The notes: a model not told the origin generated them from the letters alone. DNA of 64,000 nucleotides from Bacillota bacterium (GCA_009711785.1 VENA01000064.1:1-64000); one strand, 5' to 3'; shown: positions 26,073 to 35,092, counted from the first letter of the stretch. Program-made: numbers and translations.

Positions 26073-26477
26073 TCATCTCCTGTTATACCTCAAAAATGAA
26101 TTGTCGGAATCTTTTAGAAAAAACATATCTGATATATAAAAATAATTTTTTGTATCTTCTGTTAACTTAATAATTAGAGTTTCTTGGTTATCATACTTAA
26201 TTATTAGATAGTTATCAATCTTAGCACGTTTACCTTTTTTACTTCGAATTTCATTTATTTTTTCTTGCCAATATTTATCAGGTCTATCAACAGCAACTTT
26301 TTCTAACATCTCTATATTGTCAAACTTTACAGAATCATGTATTCCATTAATCATCTTATTTATATATTTAGTCTTATTCTTTTCTTTTGTATATCTAGAC
26401 ACTAATATTAGATTAATTCCTATAGAAAATACAGTAATAGCTACTAAAACATACATTACTATTGTATTTTTTTTCAA
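26073..26477 (-). CDS. Single-pass membrane protein, unknown
   Basis: 134 residues. The anchor is MYVLVAITVFSIGINLILV. A basic linker precedes an outer domain (FDNIEMLEKVAVDRPDKYWQ, YLIIKYDNQETLIIKLTEDT) ending NSFLRYNRR. A GTGATTAG region precedes the ATG, but the site is weak. Layout is like the repeated anchored proteins (helical part, then two or three strands). It lies just downstream of a broken secreted-type gene on the same strand (26505-27006), so the pair may once have been co-expressed. Confidence 0.55.
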   Translation of the reverse strand: MKKNTIVMYVLVAITVFSIGINLILVSRYTKEKNKTKYINKMINGIHDSVKFDNIEMLEKVAVDRPDKYWQEKINEIRSKKGKRAKIDNYLIIKYDNQETLIIKLTEDTKNYFYISDMFFLKDSDNSFLRYNRR

Positions 26478-26504
26478 TTACTAATCACCTACTTTACTCT
26501 AATT

Positions 26505-27006
26505 ACTAATATTGCGATACATAACTTTCAAATTCATCTATTACTGTTTGATTCGTGCATACTAGCCCTGTATAATAGGTCTCACTCCACATACTACTAT
26601 TATTTGATCATTGTGAATATGCCATATCAAATAAGTACGAATTATCACTCCAGTGTTCTCCTTCTTCATACTTGATTTTATCATAGTCATTATAGTATCT
26701 ATTCCAATCAACACCATCATAACTTTTAAAAACACCATCTAAATCTGTGTCCAATCTCCCAGATTCTGCGTAAGTATACCAATTTCCAGATTCAGTATAT
26801 ACTCGTACTATTTTATCATAATATATTTGGTCATTAAATGTAAATACCTTTGATGGATCATTATACATTTCAGCTGATTCAGGTATTAAAGAACCAAAAA
26901 TACTAGAAGCTATACCTATAGCTGGTGCTTTAACTCTTATAAATTTTATTTTATTAGTAGACTTAGTGTTAACATCTTTTAATAATCCATGATGTTTAAT
27001 ATCATA
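26505..27006 (-). pseudogene. Broken secreted/effector-like gene
   Basis: One minus frame runs from VYDIKHHGLLKDVNTKST (no usable start codon) through IRVKAPAIGIASSIFGSLIP, IVRVYTESGNWYTYAESGRL and HWSDNSYLFDMAYSQ. It meets TGA at 26608 and continues SNNSSMWSETYYTGLVCTNQ to TAG 26505. Two lesions, a lost start and a stop, make it a pseudogene. The glycine-rich hydrophobic stretch and the ESG-W/YAESG repeats link it loosely with the ESGWIT family. Confidence 0.5.
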
Positions 27007-27229
27007 AACATTTTATACTTTGTAAAATTATACCATATATTAATTAACTTTCAATTAACTTTTATCACTCCACTTTGCTTCTATAATATGTAAAAGGTCT
27101 TATGTCTATATAATAGTAGTTAATAACAGATATATGTATTAGTACAACTAGCTTCATAGCCTATTTTAAATTTAATTAAAAACTTTAACATATATTTCAT
27201 TTTCTACTCTCACCCTTATAAAATATTTA

Positions 27230-27445
27230 TTAGATACCTAATTTTTTAATAATGTCTATCAACTTTAATGACATAACAAAAGATACAGGTATAATTACAA
27301 ATACTATTATAAAAAAATATAAAATGTATACTATAGTATTATGGGGAAAATAAACATCTATATAATCAAGTATCTTTAAAAACATTAATACAAATACTGT
27401 AGATATCATAGCAACTACTAGTTTATACCTATAAAAAACCTCCAT
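27230..27445 (-). CDS. Two-helix membrane protein, unknown
   Basis: 71 residues with segments LVVAMISTVFVLMFLKILDY and IVYILYFFIIVFVIIPVSFV, ending LIDIIKKLGI. The ATG at 27445 itself contains the start of a GGAGG sequence, so the initiation site is doubtful. It lies downstream of agr locus 1. Confidence 0.4.
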   Translation of the reverse strand: MEVFYRYKLVVAMISTVFVLMFLKILDYIDVYFPHNTIVYILYFFIIVFVIIPVSFVMSLKLIDIIKKLGI

Positions 27446-27933
27446 TTATTATTTCAGAATATTCCTATTTGTATATTAGATATAATTTAAGTTACGACAT
27501 TTATATGTATAAGGCTCAACAATATCTTTTATGAATAGAACTTTTGCATTATTTTTTACCCTAAACTTTTTTTATACTTTATATATCAAGATTTCATAAA
27601 TCAATACAGGATAAATGGTTTAAAATGCTCAAAAATACTCTACTATAAAAAATCATTGTTGAACCAGAAATAATTACAGAGATTAAATATATCTTTCTAT
27701 ATTATTAATATAAATAATTTTCTATCTTAGGAGCTTTATCAAATTGTGTATAACTCAAAATAAAAAATGAAAGAAGAAATTCATGCCAAATTCAGCTAAG
27801 TTAATAACTCTTTCTGGTATTTCTACTAATTTTGAAAAGTCTTTTAAGCAAAACAAGATAATTTACTTTCCTTGTTAAATGAATTCATTATTAAATTTTC
27901 AATAAAAATTAATAGAAGTATTGTTTCTAGATA
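27446..27933. other. Intergenic, no clear gene
   Basis: Nearly 490 bases. A minus-strand frame of about 33 codons (27767-27870, FSKLVEIPERVINLAEFGMN) is peptide-like but lacks a good ribosome site. Nothing else is convincing. Confidence 0.35.
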
Positions 27934-28275
27934 TTACAATTCAACAAAGTGTATATAAGGAGAAATGAATCCTACAAATGACCATAATAAATAGATAGAA
28001 AGATTTCTTTTGATAATCAGAAATAAGAACAAAAAAACAATAAATAGAAACAATTTTAATTTTTTATTACGATTAAAGTATGTTATTAGTTTTTGTATAT
28101 AAACAAACTTGTATATCATCAATAACGATATACATGAACTCACAATATAAATACCTAAAAATAATAATACACTTTTTAAATTTCTTGTTTGAGGATTTAA
28201 TAATATTGCAATTGCTAATAAAGTAGGAAAAATAATGAAAATACGTTTATATGAAGATTTTTTATCTATATCCAT
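27934..28275 (-). CDS. Four-helix membrane protein downstream of agr locus 1
   Basis: 113 residues. A cytoplasmic basic start (DIDKKSSYKR), then four hydrophobic segments. AAAGGGGGC lies 7 bases before the ATG. It is the first gene after the palindrome and promoter following agrA1 and is therefore a candidate target of that response regulator. No family recognised. Confidence 0.6.
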   Translation of the reverse strand: MDIDKKSSYKRIFIIFPTLLAIAILLNPQTRNLKSVLLFLGIYIVSSCISLLMIYKFVYIQKLITYFNRNKKLKLFLFIVFLFLFLIIKRNLSIYLLWSFVGFISPYIHFVEL

Positions 28276-28389
28276 AAAATAGCCCCCTTTATACGTGTTC
28301 CGTCAAAAGTTTTTGCTAAAATTCTTAACAAAACCTCATACAAATAATATTAAACTTAGTTAAGTGATGTCAAAATTCACTACACTCTT

Positions 28390-28473
28390 ATTATAATATA
28401 TATTTTGATAAAAATGTTTGATTTTTCCTATACAGTCCATTATATGGCTTATACAATCCATATAATGGACTGT
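28390..28473 (-). promoter_or_regulatory. Palindrome plus promoter downstream of agrA1 (copy 1)
   Basis: Perfect 16-bp inverted repeat ACAGTCCATTATATGG/CCATATAATGGACTGT (28432-28447, 28458-28473). On the minus strand it is followed by TATAAT (28390-28395) with no good -35. The ACAGT ends resemble the ACAGTT half-sites bound by AgrA-type LytTR regulators. It would drive the 27934 gene. Confidence 0.55.
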
Positions 28474-28537
28474 ATTGCCATTTAAAGTACAATTACTTCT
28501 GTTATGTTTTTACTTTTACTCAAAAACATCTAATATA

Positions 28538-28578
28538 ATAAAAAATGAAACCATCCCTTGTTCTTAGGAGATGATTTC
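28538..28578 (-). terminator. agrA1 terminator
   Basis: GAAATCATCTCC pairs with GGGATGGTTTC (with G-U pairs), followed by a T run on the minus strand; the stem begins inside the last codons of agrA1. The same element follows agrA2. Confidence 0.75.
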
Positions 28579-29280
28579 ATTTTTTATTTCTTCAAATCTA
28601 TTTCTACTCATTAAGGCTTTCTTACTAATTCCATGAAATCTTATTTCATAAGATCTACTCACAAGTTCTTTAATATTCTTTATTCTATTCTTATTAACAA
28701 TAAAAGATTTATGAACCCTAATAAAATTTTCATCTAATTCTTTTTCTAATTGCTTAAGAGTTCCTCTAGTCTCATACTGATTAGATTTTTCATGTACTAA
28801 AATTTTCTTATCATTTTTTTCAATAAAAATAATATCTTCATATGCTATGAAATATATTTCTTTCCCAGTTTTTATAATCAGTTTTATATCGTCCTTATTA
28901 CATTTTCCAGTTATATTTTTTGCTAGATTACTTAAAGTTTCTCTTAATTTTCCTATGTTTATTGGTTTTAATATATAATCATAAGGATGTACCTCAAATG
29001 ATTCTAAAGCATATTTAGAATAACCTGTAAGAAAAACAAACTTTGTTTTTGGGCTAACATTTTTTATAAGTTTTGCTACTTCAAGCCCATTTAAATTCTC
29101 ATTTTCATCTAGTTCTATATCTAATAATGCAACATCAGGTCTATATTCATTAGCATAGTTAATCGCATCATTCCCACTAGATGTTTCATATACTTTTTTT
29201 ATTAACGGACTTTCTGAAACTATCTTTTTTATAAATCTTTTAGTATACTCTTCATCTTCTAAAATTAGTATACTTATCAA
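28564..29280 (-). CDS. agrA: AgrA-like LytTR response regulator, locus 1
   Basis: 238 residues. Receiver domain (about 1-125): acidic pair in LILEDEEYTKRF, phosphorylation aspartate in DVALLDIELDE, Thr in FVFLTGYSK, Lys in YDYILKPI. LytTR DNA-binding domain (about 135-235): IAYEDIIFIEKNDKKILVHE, then NFIRVHKSFIVNKNRIKNIK. The TTG at 29280 is preferred, 9 bases after AAGGA; the ATG at 29289 is too close to that site. It would be phosphorylated by the split AgrC upstream and activate promoters such as the palindromic ones nearby. Confidence 0.85.
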   Translation of the reverse strand: MISILILEDEEYTKRFIKKIVSESPLIKKVYETSSGNDAINYANEYRPDVALLDIELDENENLNGLEVAKLIKNVSPKTKFVFLTGYSKYALESFEVHPYDYILKPINIGKLRETLSNLAKNITGKCNKDDIKLIIKTGKEIYFIAYEDIIFIEKNDKKILVHEKSNQYETRGTLKQLEKELDENFIRVHKSFIVNKNRIKNIKELVSRSYEIRFHGISKKALMSRNRFEEIKNEIIS

Positions 29281-29292
29281 TATAATCATTCC

Positions 29293-29424
29293 TTATTTTA
29301 AATTTTCAGGTATTTCAGGCTCATATAAAATCCACATACTATTAGTACTAACTACCGAGGATGCTACTGTAGTTAATATAAATGCAAAACTTGTTAAACA
29401 CATATGTTTAAAATTCTTTATCAT
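29293..29424 (-). CDS. agrD: AgrD-like cyclic autoinducer peptide precursor, locus 1
   Basis: 43 residues: an amphipathic leader MIKNFKHMCLTSFAFILTTV, then SSVVSTNSMWIL, and a C-terminal YEPEIPENLK that fits the conserved acidic P-x-x-P-x-x-L tail removed by AgrB. The likely ring is S-M-W-I-L with a serine lactone in place of the usual cysteine thiolactone. It starts inside the 3' end of agrB (GGGAGGTG 6 bases upstream). Confidence 0.8.
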   Translation of the reverse strand: MIKNFKHMCLTSFAFILTTVASSVVSTNSMWILYEPEIPENLK

Positions 29425-30046
29425 CCATAACACCTCCCTTATCTAACAAAGATAATGAATCAATAAACTTAACTATTTTATATCCATATGGTGTAGTTAA
29501 AAAAAAGCTACTTAAAACACCATATATTGATGCCAAAACTATATTTAACATTCTATATTTCATGAATACTATTGAAAAAGAGCCCCAAGCTAATAAAATA
29601 AAAAATATCTGTTTTTTTCTTGTATTTCTCACTTTTTTACTTTTTATCCTATTATTTTTAGTATCAGCCGGTACCCATTTATTAGTTATATATATACTAA
29701 ATAAAGCAGTCAATATAAGTAATGCTAAAACTAAAAATTTTGAAGCATAAAATAGAGACATATAACCAGATACTAATGATAAAAACAAACCTACAAATAA
29801 ACATTTCCTATACGTACCTAAATGAATACCTCCTATGTATGATCTAAAAATAATAAATGTTATAAGAAATACTATGGTTGTCCCACTTATACCTAATATA
29901 TAAGAAATGATAAGTATTAAGACAATCTTTAAAATACTACCTAGAATTACTTCTAGACCAAAGGCAAATACTTAGGTTTCCCCACTATCACTGTTTAATT
30001 TAAATCCTAATTTCATAGCCAATTTTTTTGACACTTTATTTATCAA
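29408..30046 (-). pseudogene. agrB: AgrB-like peptide processing protease, locus 1, nonsense codon
   Basis: Colinear with the intact agrB of locus 2 over its full 212 codons, but codons 24-25 read ACC-TAA (stop at 29972-29974) where locus 2 has ATC-GAT. The catalytic H and C (GGIHLGTYRKC) lie between this stop and the next possible start at 29788, so no active enzyme can be made without readthrough. Everything downstream is well preserved, so the mutation is recent. Confidence 0.85.
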
Positions 30047-30906
30047 TCCATCTCATCCTTTAACGGAATTTTAACCTTGAAAGTTGTTTTCTTGTTTGAG
30101 CTAACTTCCATTGTTCCCCCATATTGTTTTGTTATTTTCTTTATTAAATATAAACCATATCCTCTATCTTTAGTACCTTTTGTAGTAAATCCAGGATTAA
30201 ATAACTTTTTTTCTATTTCTCTAGGTATTTTATTTCCTGTATTAGATACATATATAATAAAATTGTTATTTTCAAACTTTATTTCTAAACCCACATATCT
30301 ATTTACATTATTTTTACTTTCAACTGTAGCTTCAAAGGCATTATCAATAAGATTTCCTATAATACTACAAAGCTCTCTATCATTAATTTTTAATCTCTCT
30401 AAATCACATTTAATTGCAAAGTCAAAATTAATATTTTTATCTTCTGCTACTTTTATCTTAGAATTTAATAAAACGGTTAACGCAGTATTATATGTATATT
30501 TAATATCTGTAATTGGTTTATGATTTTCTGTAAGTTCATTTAAATAATTTTTAGCACTATCTATTTCCTCTAAATATAACATTGATTGAATAGTTTGTAT
30601 GTGTCGACTGTATTCATGTTTTTGAGTTTGTAATATATTATTTAAATTTTCTACTTGCTTAAGTTGTGACTTTAAGAGTCTAGCCTCTGTATTTCTTTTT
30701 ATTGTTTCACTTAATTTATTAATAGATAATAAAACTAAAATTATTAATATAAATAATAACCCGCTAACATATGGAAGAAAATTTTTTACATATTCTAAGG
30801 CATCAGCCATAAATATAAATTGATTAATGATCTCTATTACTAATAATTGTAATAACATTGTAAATATTATGAGTATTACACCTTTATTTTTAAACAATAT
30901 TATCAA
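30043..30906 (-). CDS. agrC: AgrC-like sensor kinase, catalytic subunit, locus 1
   Basis: 287 residues: two membrane segments (10-32, 44-62), a helical dimerisation part with phospho-acceptor H97 in QKHEYSRHIQTIQ, and a GHKL ATPase domain with the N-box NLIDNAFEA and the G-box GYGLYLIKK. It starts at a TTG inside the end of the 163-residue membrane protein upstream, in another frame (17-base overlap). It ends overlapping agrB by 4 bases. Alone it lacks the five or six helix sensor of a normal AgrC, which the neighbour supplies. Confidence 0.8.
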   Translation of the reverse strand: MIILFKNKGVILIIFTMLLQLLVIEIINQFIFMADALEYVKNFLPYVSGLLFILIILVLLSINKLSETIKRNTEARLLKSQLKQVENLNNILQTQKHEYSRHIQTIQSMLYLEEIDSAKNYLNELTENHKPITDIKYTYNTALTVLLNSKIKVAEDKNINFDFAIKCDLERLKINDRELCSIIGNLIDNAFEATVESKNNVNRYVGLEIKFENNNFIIYVSNTGNKIPREIEKKLFNPGFTTKGTKDRGYGLYLIKKITKQYGGTMEVSSNKKTTFKVKIPLKDEMD

Positions 30907-31381
30907 CTCTATCTTCTGGTTTTAAATCTATAATATAAAATCTAACTCTCCTTAAAATAATATAAATAATTAATGTGATTATACCAGTAGGTAAATAAAA
31001 TAATACATTAAGCCAAGGCTTAATAGCTAAATCGTTAGTTGTAAAGCTTAAAATATCTAATAACAAAGGAATTGTAATGTTTTGTATTATCCCTGTTAAT
31101 AAAGTTCCCATAAAGATTCCTATAGAACTAATAAAAAAATTTAATTTTGTTAAGATACATACCAAAATAATAATTAACAAAATTTGTATAATAGTATGTA
31201 ATCCAAATATTTCAATATACTTTCTAATAAAATAAGCTGCTATTGCTACTATAAAAGATATATATATATTTTCCTTTATTTTTATATCAATATTAAATAA
31301 TCTGAAGCCTATTTGTATAATTAAAAAAGTTTCAGGTATAGTTTGTATTAAAGCAATGTACCATGGTATTGGATATAACAT
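30890..31381 (-). CDS. AgrC-like sensor membrane subunit, locus 1
   Basis: 163 residues, almost wholly hydrophobic with about five membrane segments, and no kinase motifs. AAGGAGGAG is 5 bases before the ATG. Together with the next ORF it equals a single AgrC of about 450 residues. The same split exists in locus 2, so it predates the duplication. It is expected to bind the autoinducer peptide. First gene of the locus; divergent from an ABC ATPase copy. Confidence 0.75.
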   Translation of the reverse strand: MLYPIPWYIALIQTIPETFLIIQIGFRLFNIDIKIKENIYISFIVAIAAYFIRKYIEIFGLHTIIQILLIIILVCILTKLNFFISSIGIFMGTLLTGIIQNITIPLLLDILSFTTNDLAIKPWLNVLFYLPTGIITLIIYIILRRVRFYIIDLKPEDRVDNIV

Positions 31382-31592
31382 ATTCTCCTCCTTAGCTATA
31401 GATCATTTACCTTTTTTTACATAATAACATTTAAAAATTAAAAAAAATGTTATTTTATGTCATGTTAAGCATTTTTTATTCTTTTTATATCCATTTTACT
31501 TAATCAACCACTATCAAAAGACTCATCGTCACAATCCTTATAAAGACTGAATACAATAATATATGTAATTATCTCCTTAAGGAGGCGTATCG

Positions 31593-32207
31593 ATGAACAG
31601 AAAGAAAGTTGTTGAAATTAAAAACATCAGCATGATATATCACACCCTTGATGGGGAAACTGAAGCTATTAAAGACTTGTCTTTGGATATAAATCACGGT
31701 GAAATAGTTCTTTTAGTAGGACCTAGCGGTTGTGGAAAATCCACACTTTTATCTATAATAGCAGGTCTTATAAAGCCATCTAAAGGTAAAGTCTTAATTA
31801 ATGAGAATGAGGTAAAGGGTACTACAGGTGAAATAGGATATATGTTTCAAAAAGATCACTTATTTGAGTGGAGAACTATACTAGGAAATGTATTAATTGG
31901 ACTTGAAATTCAAAATAAAGTAACAAACGAAACAAAAGAATTTGCAGAAAAACTTTTAGACACATATGGACTAGGAGAATTTAAAAATCACTATCCTAGA
32001 CAATTATCTGGAGGCATGAGACAAAGAGTAGCACTAATAAGAACTTTAGCATGTAAACCAGATATATTACTTCTAGATGAACCTTTCTCAGCACTGGACT
32101 ATCAAACTAGACTTGCAATCGCAGATGAAATAGGAACAATACTTAAAAAAGAAAAGAAAACAGCTTTCATGGTAACCCATGACATAGCGGATGCTATATC
32201 CACATAA
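31593..32207 (+). CDS. Orphan ABC transporter ATPase (SsuB/TauB-like), C-terminally short
   Basis: 204 residues. Walker A GPSGCGKST (43-51), Q-loop, signature LSGGMRQR (138-145), Walker B ILLLDEP (158-164) and the H-loop histidine at 196 are all present. The protein stops after DIADAIST, about 45 residues short of the usual 245-255 of nitrate/sulfonate/thiamine-precursor-type ATPases. No permease or binding protein is nearby. AAGGAGG precedes the ATG. The copy at 42260 ends at the same point, so the truncation is ancestral. Confidence 0.8.
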   Translation: MNRKKVVEIKNISMIYHTLDGETEAIKDLSLDINHGEIVLLVGPSGCGKSTLLSIIAGLIKPSKGKVLINENEVKGTTGEIGYMFQKDHLFEWRTILGNVLIGLEIQNKVTNETKEFAEKLLDTYGLGEFKNHYPRQLSGGMRQRVALIRTLACKPDILLLDEPFSALDYQTRLAIADEIGTILKKEKKTAFMVTHDIADAIST

Positions 32208-32335
32208 AAATAGCAAAGAGTATAAAACATTAAACCAATTCTGTTAGTGAATAGTATTGATACTATAATATAGAATTCTTTAAACATAAATAATAACATT
32301 TATTATTTTAACTTTGGTATATATTTTTTAATATA

Positions 32336-32530
32336 TTATTTTTTTCTTAGTTCATTCAATATTAATGATGTGGATATTCCTACAACTCCAGCTAGATAAA
32401 GTATTGAAAAGAAAATACCAGTATAATAAGTATATTCTGGGGTACCACTATAAAAAAATCTTGCTGCCATAATAGATATAAAAAAACCTAAAAACATAAT
32501 TCCAAGACCAATTTTAACTGCCTTTAACAT
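32336..32530 (-). CDS. Two-helix membrane protein, unknown
   Basis: 64 residues from the ATG at 32530 with AAAGGGGAG 6 bases upstream; the longer frame to 32659 has no site. Segments VKIGLGIMFLGFFISIMAAR and YTGIFFSILYLAGVVGISTS are followed by a basic end NELRKK. No family recognised. Confidence 0.55.
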   Translation of the reverse strand: MLKAVKIGLGIMFLGFFISIMAARFFYSGTPEYTYYTGIFFSILYLAGVVGISTSLILNELRKK

Positions 32531-32739
32531 AAAAATCTCCCCTTTAATTATATATTTTCTTAACGCAATATATTGAATTTTACTAAAAATTACTCTAGTG
32601 GATAACCTTAGGTCATCATAAGTCTCGTCAATTTCAGTAGTGAAATACTTTACTAACATAATTTTTATCCAAGGTTTGCATTTACTATTTATTATGAAAT
32701 TAAACTAGGTCTAATTATACTTGCCATTACTTCTTAATT

Positions 32740-32995
32740 AGATTTTGTCTTCCACGTTCACAGCCGTTTGGACCTCTATCAATAGGCTCATATGTTTCAG
32801 GGCTCACTATCATTCACTGTTGGCAATACCACTCCAGTCAATTCTACCTCGCTGACTTTCTGTCTACGCTTAAAGTATTACGTCACCACAATACTTTTAA
32901 AGGCTCAATACAGAGCTGTTGGCTAAACTTTACTCTGACAGGATCCACACCTGCTAAAATGTACACACTGCCAGGATGCACTGCAAATACTATGT
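32740..32995 (-). other. Decayed foreign segment of higher G+C
   Basis: Visibly richer in G and C than its surroundings. The minus strand carries coding-like pieces in shifting frames (RQKVSEVELTGVVLPTVNDS, then SPETYEPIDRGPNGCERGRQ) with several stops. It looks like the 3' end of an insertion-sequence gene, possibly of the IS200/IS605 type, but I could not confirm a family. Confidence 0.35.
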
Positions 32996-33014
32996 TAAAC
33001 GCAGTCATATAAAA

Positions 33015-33287
33015 TTATTCAATCTTTATACCTTCTGAAATTTTTTCCTTATTAATTCTATATAAATTACGATTTCTGCCTTCTTGGTAATAATACTCTT
33101 TATATACTAATTCTTCAGCATATTTTTCAAAGTTATCTTGATTAATAATTATTCTTTGTTTAGGACTAAATCTATATCCATTTGAATATTGTTTATAAAG
33201 CCAAGGATTTAATATTATTTCATTTTCTTCAAATTCTTTAGTTTCTAAAATTCCAAAATGGAATTCTTTTTTACGTAAAAGCAGAAA
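33015..33287 (-). pseudogene. 5'-truncated unknown gene
   Basis: Open for 90 codons without a start codon: KKEFHFGILETKEFEENEII, NPWLYKQYSNGYRFSPKQRI, then EEYYYQEGRNRNLYRINKEK-like sequence to TAA 33015. The NPW and outer-domain style resemble the tail of the broken gene at 24108 (IFNPWSKENNKRKKYEYKI). Probably the C-terminal part of a pilin-like or anchored protein. Confidence 0.4.
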
Positions 33288-33327
33288 TTACACTACCTTA
33301 TATTAATTAAATTTTATTGTTTGTATA

Positions 33328-33750
33328 TTATTTCAAATAGTTATTATTAATGAATTCATCATAAATCTTATATTCTTCTTTATTTAATCGTTTACTTAGT
33401 TTAGCTAATAGTATTTTATTACTTTTATCGTATGCTATTAATATAGATTCAGAATTTTCTAAACGAAAATCAAGATAATATAATTCTTTATTCTTATTAC
33501 CCTGATAACTGTCACCCTTTCTCATTGATATTTCATATGCAATTTTATCAACAAATGTTTTAATAATCTTATCTTCTTTTATTTCTTTCTTTCCTTCTTT
33601 ACCAATAATTACTATGCTCTTAACATTTTTAAACGCTAATTTATAAGTGTAATTATATAATAGAAATTGATTAATACCAACTATTAATACAACAAAAACT
33701 AAAATCTCCATTATGATACGTCTTCCGTATCTATTTTTTTTAATAATCAT
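33328..33750 (-). CDS. Single-pass membrane protein, unknown
   Basis: 140 residues from the ATG at 33750 (AGGTGGTG upstream). Anchor IIMEILVFVVLIVGINQFLL; the outer part has VKSIVIIGKEGKKEIKEDKI, ELYYLDFRLENSESILIAYD and a final helix NKEEYKIYDEFINNN. Same layout as the 8198 and 14485 proteins. It follows a secreted-protein gene (33923-34615) on the same strand by 170 bases with a terminator between them. Confidence 0.55.
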   Translation of the reverse strand: MIIKKNRYGRRIIMEILVFVVLIVGINQFLLYNYTYKLAFKNVKSIVIIGKEGKKEIKEDKIIKTFVDKIAYEISMRKGDSYQGNKNKELYYLDFRLENSESILIAYDKSNKILLAKLSKRLNKEEYKIYDEFINNNYLK

Positions 33751-33855
33751 CACCACCTAATAATTAGAATAAGATATAACTGTAGTTTTTTATTTTATAA
33801 TAAACTATGAATACTTTCATATCATTAATAATCATTTTGTCCATTAAAGCATGCT

Positions 33856-33892
33856 GTAAAAAGAGGTGAGTAAAATCCTACTCACCACCTTT
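33856..33892 (-). terminator. Terminator of the secreted-protein gene
   Basis: GGTGAGTA/TACTCACC hairpin with a TTTTT tail on the minus strand, 30 bases after the stop at 33923. Confidence 0.8.
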
Positions 33893-33922
33893 TCCAACTA
33901 TTTTTCTTTTAATTGTAAATCT

Positions 33923-34615
33923 TTACTCACAGAAACATTTAACAGTGTAAAAAGTGTCTAATGTTTTATAATAATCAAATCCTCCATCACCGTCTTCGAA
34001 ATATACTACCGGCTCAGACTTTGACTCATAATCATAGTCATGCATTCCATCTGGTTCAGCCCATCTTCCAGATATATGAGTAACTACTTTACTCCCTTCT
34101 ACATATTGAGGTACAGAACTTTTAACTGTGTCAAATATAAGTACTAATTTTGATAATGATGCAAGTATACTAATACCAGTAGCACCTGATAGACCACCAA
34201 TAGAAGCATTCCTTAGAACTATATATCCGGCTTTCGCATAGAAATCACTTTCATCAAGAACTTTGCTATAGGATCCTAAATATGTCCATGTTTTCTCCCA
34301 CTCGTCCTCAGGTGGTATTGCTATGCCATATGTTCCAACATTAGAACTTAACTTTCTATCTTTTTTATAATACTCATTAAGATATTTATACCTTTCTTTT
34401 AATAATTTTCTAAAGTTTTCTTTTTCACTAATAGTCATAGATTTATCTTTTTTTAAGATTTCTAGTGCATTTTTATAATTTTCTTTATTCCTTTCAATTT
34501 GTTGTTTAATAATGTCATCTTCGGAACTTATTCTCATATTATCATTAGCAAAGACATAAACATTAGAAGATATAACTAACACTGCAATTAATAACATTGA
34601 TATTATTTTTTTCAT
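33923..34615 (-). CDS. Secreted protein downstream of agr locus 2, unknown
   Basis: 230 residues with a signal peptide (KKIISMLLIAVLVISSNVYV, cleavage near FA-ND). Next a charged helical stretch (about 30-90), then a domain with a glycine-rich hydrophobic centre (YIVLRNASIGGLSGATGISI) and a tail VYFEDGDGGFDYYKTLDTFY ending CFCE. AAAAGGAGAATTAAT precedes the ATG. The hydrophobic glycine-rich core plus export signal fit a bacteriocin- or toxin-like product, but there is no recognised family. Candidate output of agr locus 2. Confidence 0.6.
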   Translation of the reverse strand: MKKIISMLLIAVLVISSNVYVFANDNMRISSEDDIIKQQIERNKENYKNALEILKKDKSMTISEKENFRKLLKERYKYLNEYYKKDRKLSSNVGTYGIAIPPEDEWEKTWTYLGSYSKVLDESDFYAKAGYIVLRNASIGGLSGATGISILASLSKLVLIFDTVKSSVPQYVEGSKVVTHISGRWAEPDGMHDYDYESKSEPVVYFEDGDGGFDYYKTLDTFYTVKCFCE

Positions 34616-34850
34616 ATTAATTCTCCTTTTCGTTGCTTATTTTTTATTAAAGCTTAATACAAAATACTTTTTCTTAATTTAAGTATAATTTATAGTCTAG
34701 GCTAAACCGACTACATTTTCACCCTTCATTAGTTGAGAAATTCTTTAACATTTATTAATTAATGATACATTCAATAATTGTCCCTCTTGATTCTTTTCAA
34801 TTCACAAAGAATATGATAATATGGAATTGTATAGAGCCTTTAAACTCTTA

Positions 34851-34916
34851 TTACATGCTTCCCGGCATAACGTGAGTTTTTAGGCTTTTTCTATTTGGAG
34901 CCCGTACTAGGTTCAT
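34851..34916 (-). CDS. 21-residue peptide ORF with ideal ribosome site
   Basis: AAAGGAGGTG lies 7 bases before the ATG at 34916; the product is MNLVRAPNRKSLKTHVMPGSM. The ribosome site is among the strongest in the window, but the ORF could be the start of a longer, now truncated gene. No hydrophobic leader. Confidence 0.35.
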   Translation of the reverse strand: MNLVRAPNRKSLKTHVMPGSM

Positions 34917-34945
34917 AGCTTTCACCTCCTTTAAATAAAATATAT

Positions 34946-35092
34946 CTAACCTCTTGTACCACCATCATCAATATTATTAGTTTCATAAATATCGCCAATA
35001 ATAGACGAGGGATTTCCAATATTATAATTACTAACTGATACTGTGAAAATATTAAGTAGTAAAACTGCGCTAATATAATATGAATGTTTTTT
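34946..35092 (-). pseudogene. Secreted small peptide relic
   Basis: 48 open codons: SYYISAVLLLNIFTVSVSNY (signal-like), then GNPSSIIGDIYETNNIDDGG and TRG. No start codon: TAA immediately precedes within an A run, so a single-base slip could have removed the beginning. It lies just ahead of the 21-residue ORF. Confidence 0.35.

Noticed and set aside
12553..26868. Several in-frame TGA codons where tryptophan fits (12778, 16057, 26608), suggesting TGA = Trp
   Set aside because: TGG is used normally in intact genes, TGA also ends real genes (for example the recombinase at 52761), and the affected genes carry TAA stops or frameshifts as well. Ordinary decay explains it.
27767..27870. 33-codon peptide near agr locus 1 as another autoinducer gene
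   Set aside because: No proline-containing AgrD tail, poor ribosome site, no start ATG.
31381..31593. Riboswitch in the conserved leader of the ABC ATPase copies
   Set aside because: The shared sequence (CTCATCGTCACAATCC to AAGGAGG) is short and shows no recognisable TPP, SAM or other aptamer core.
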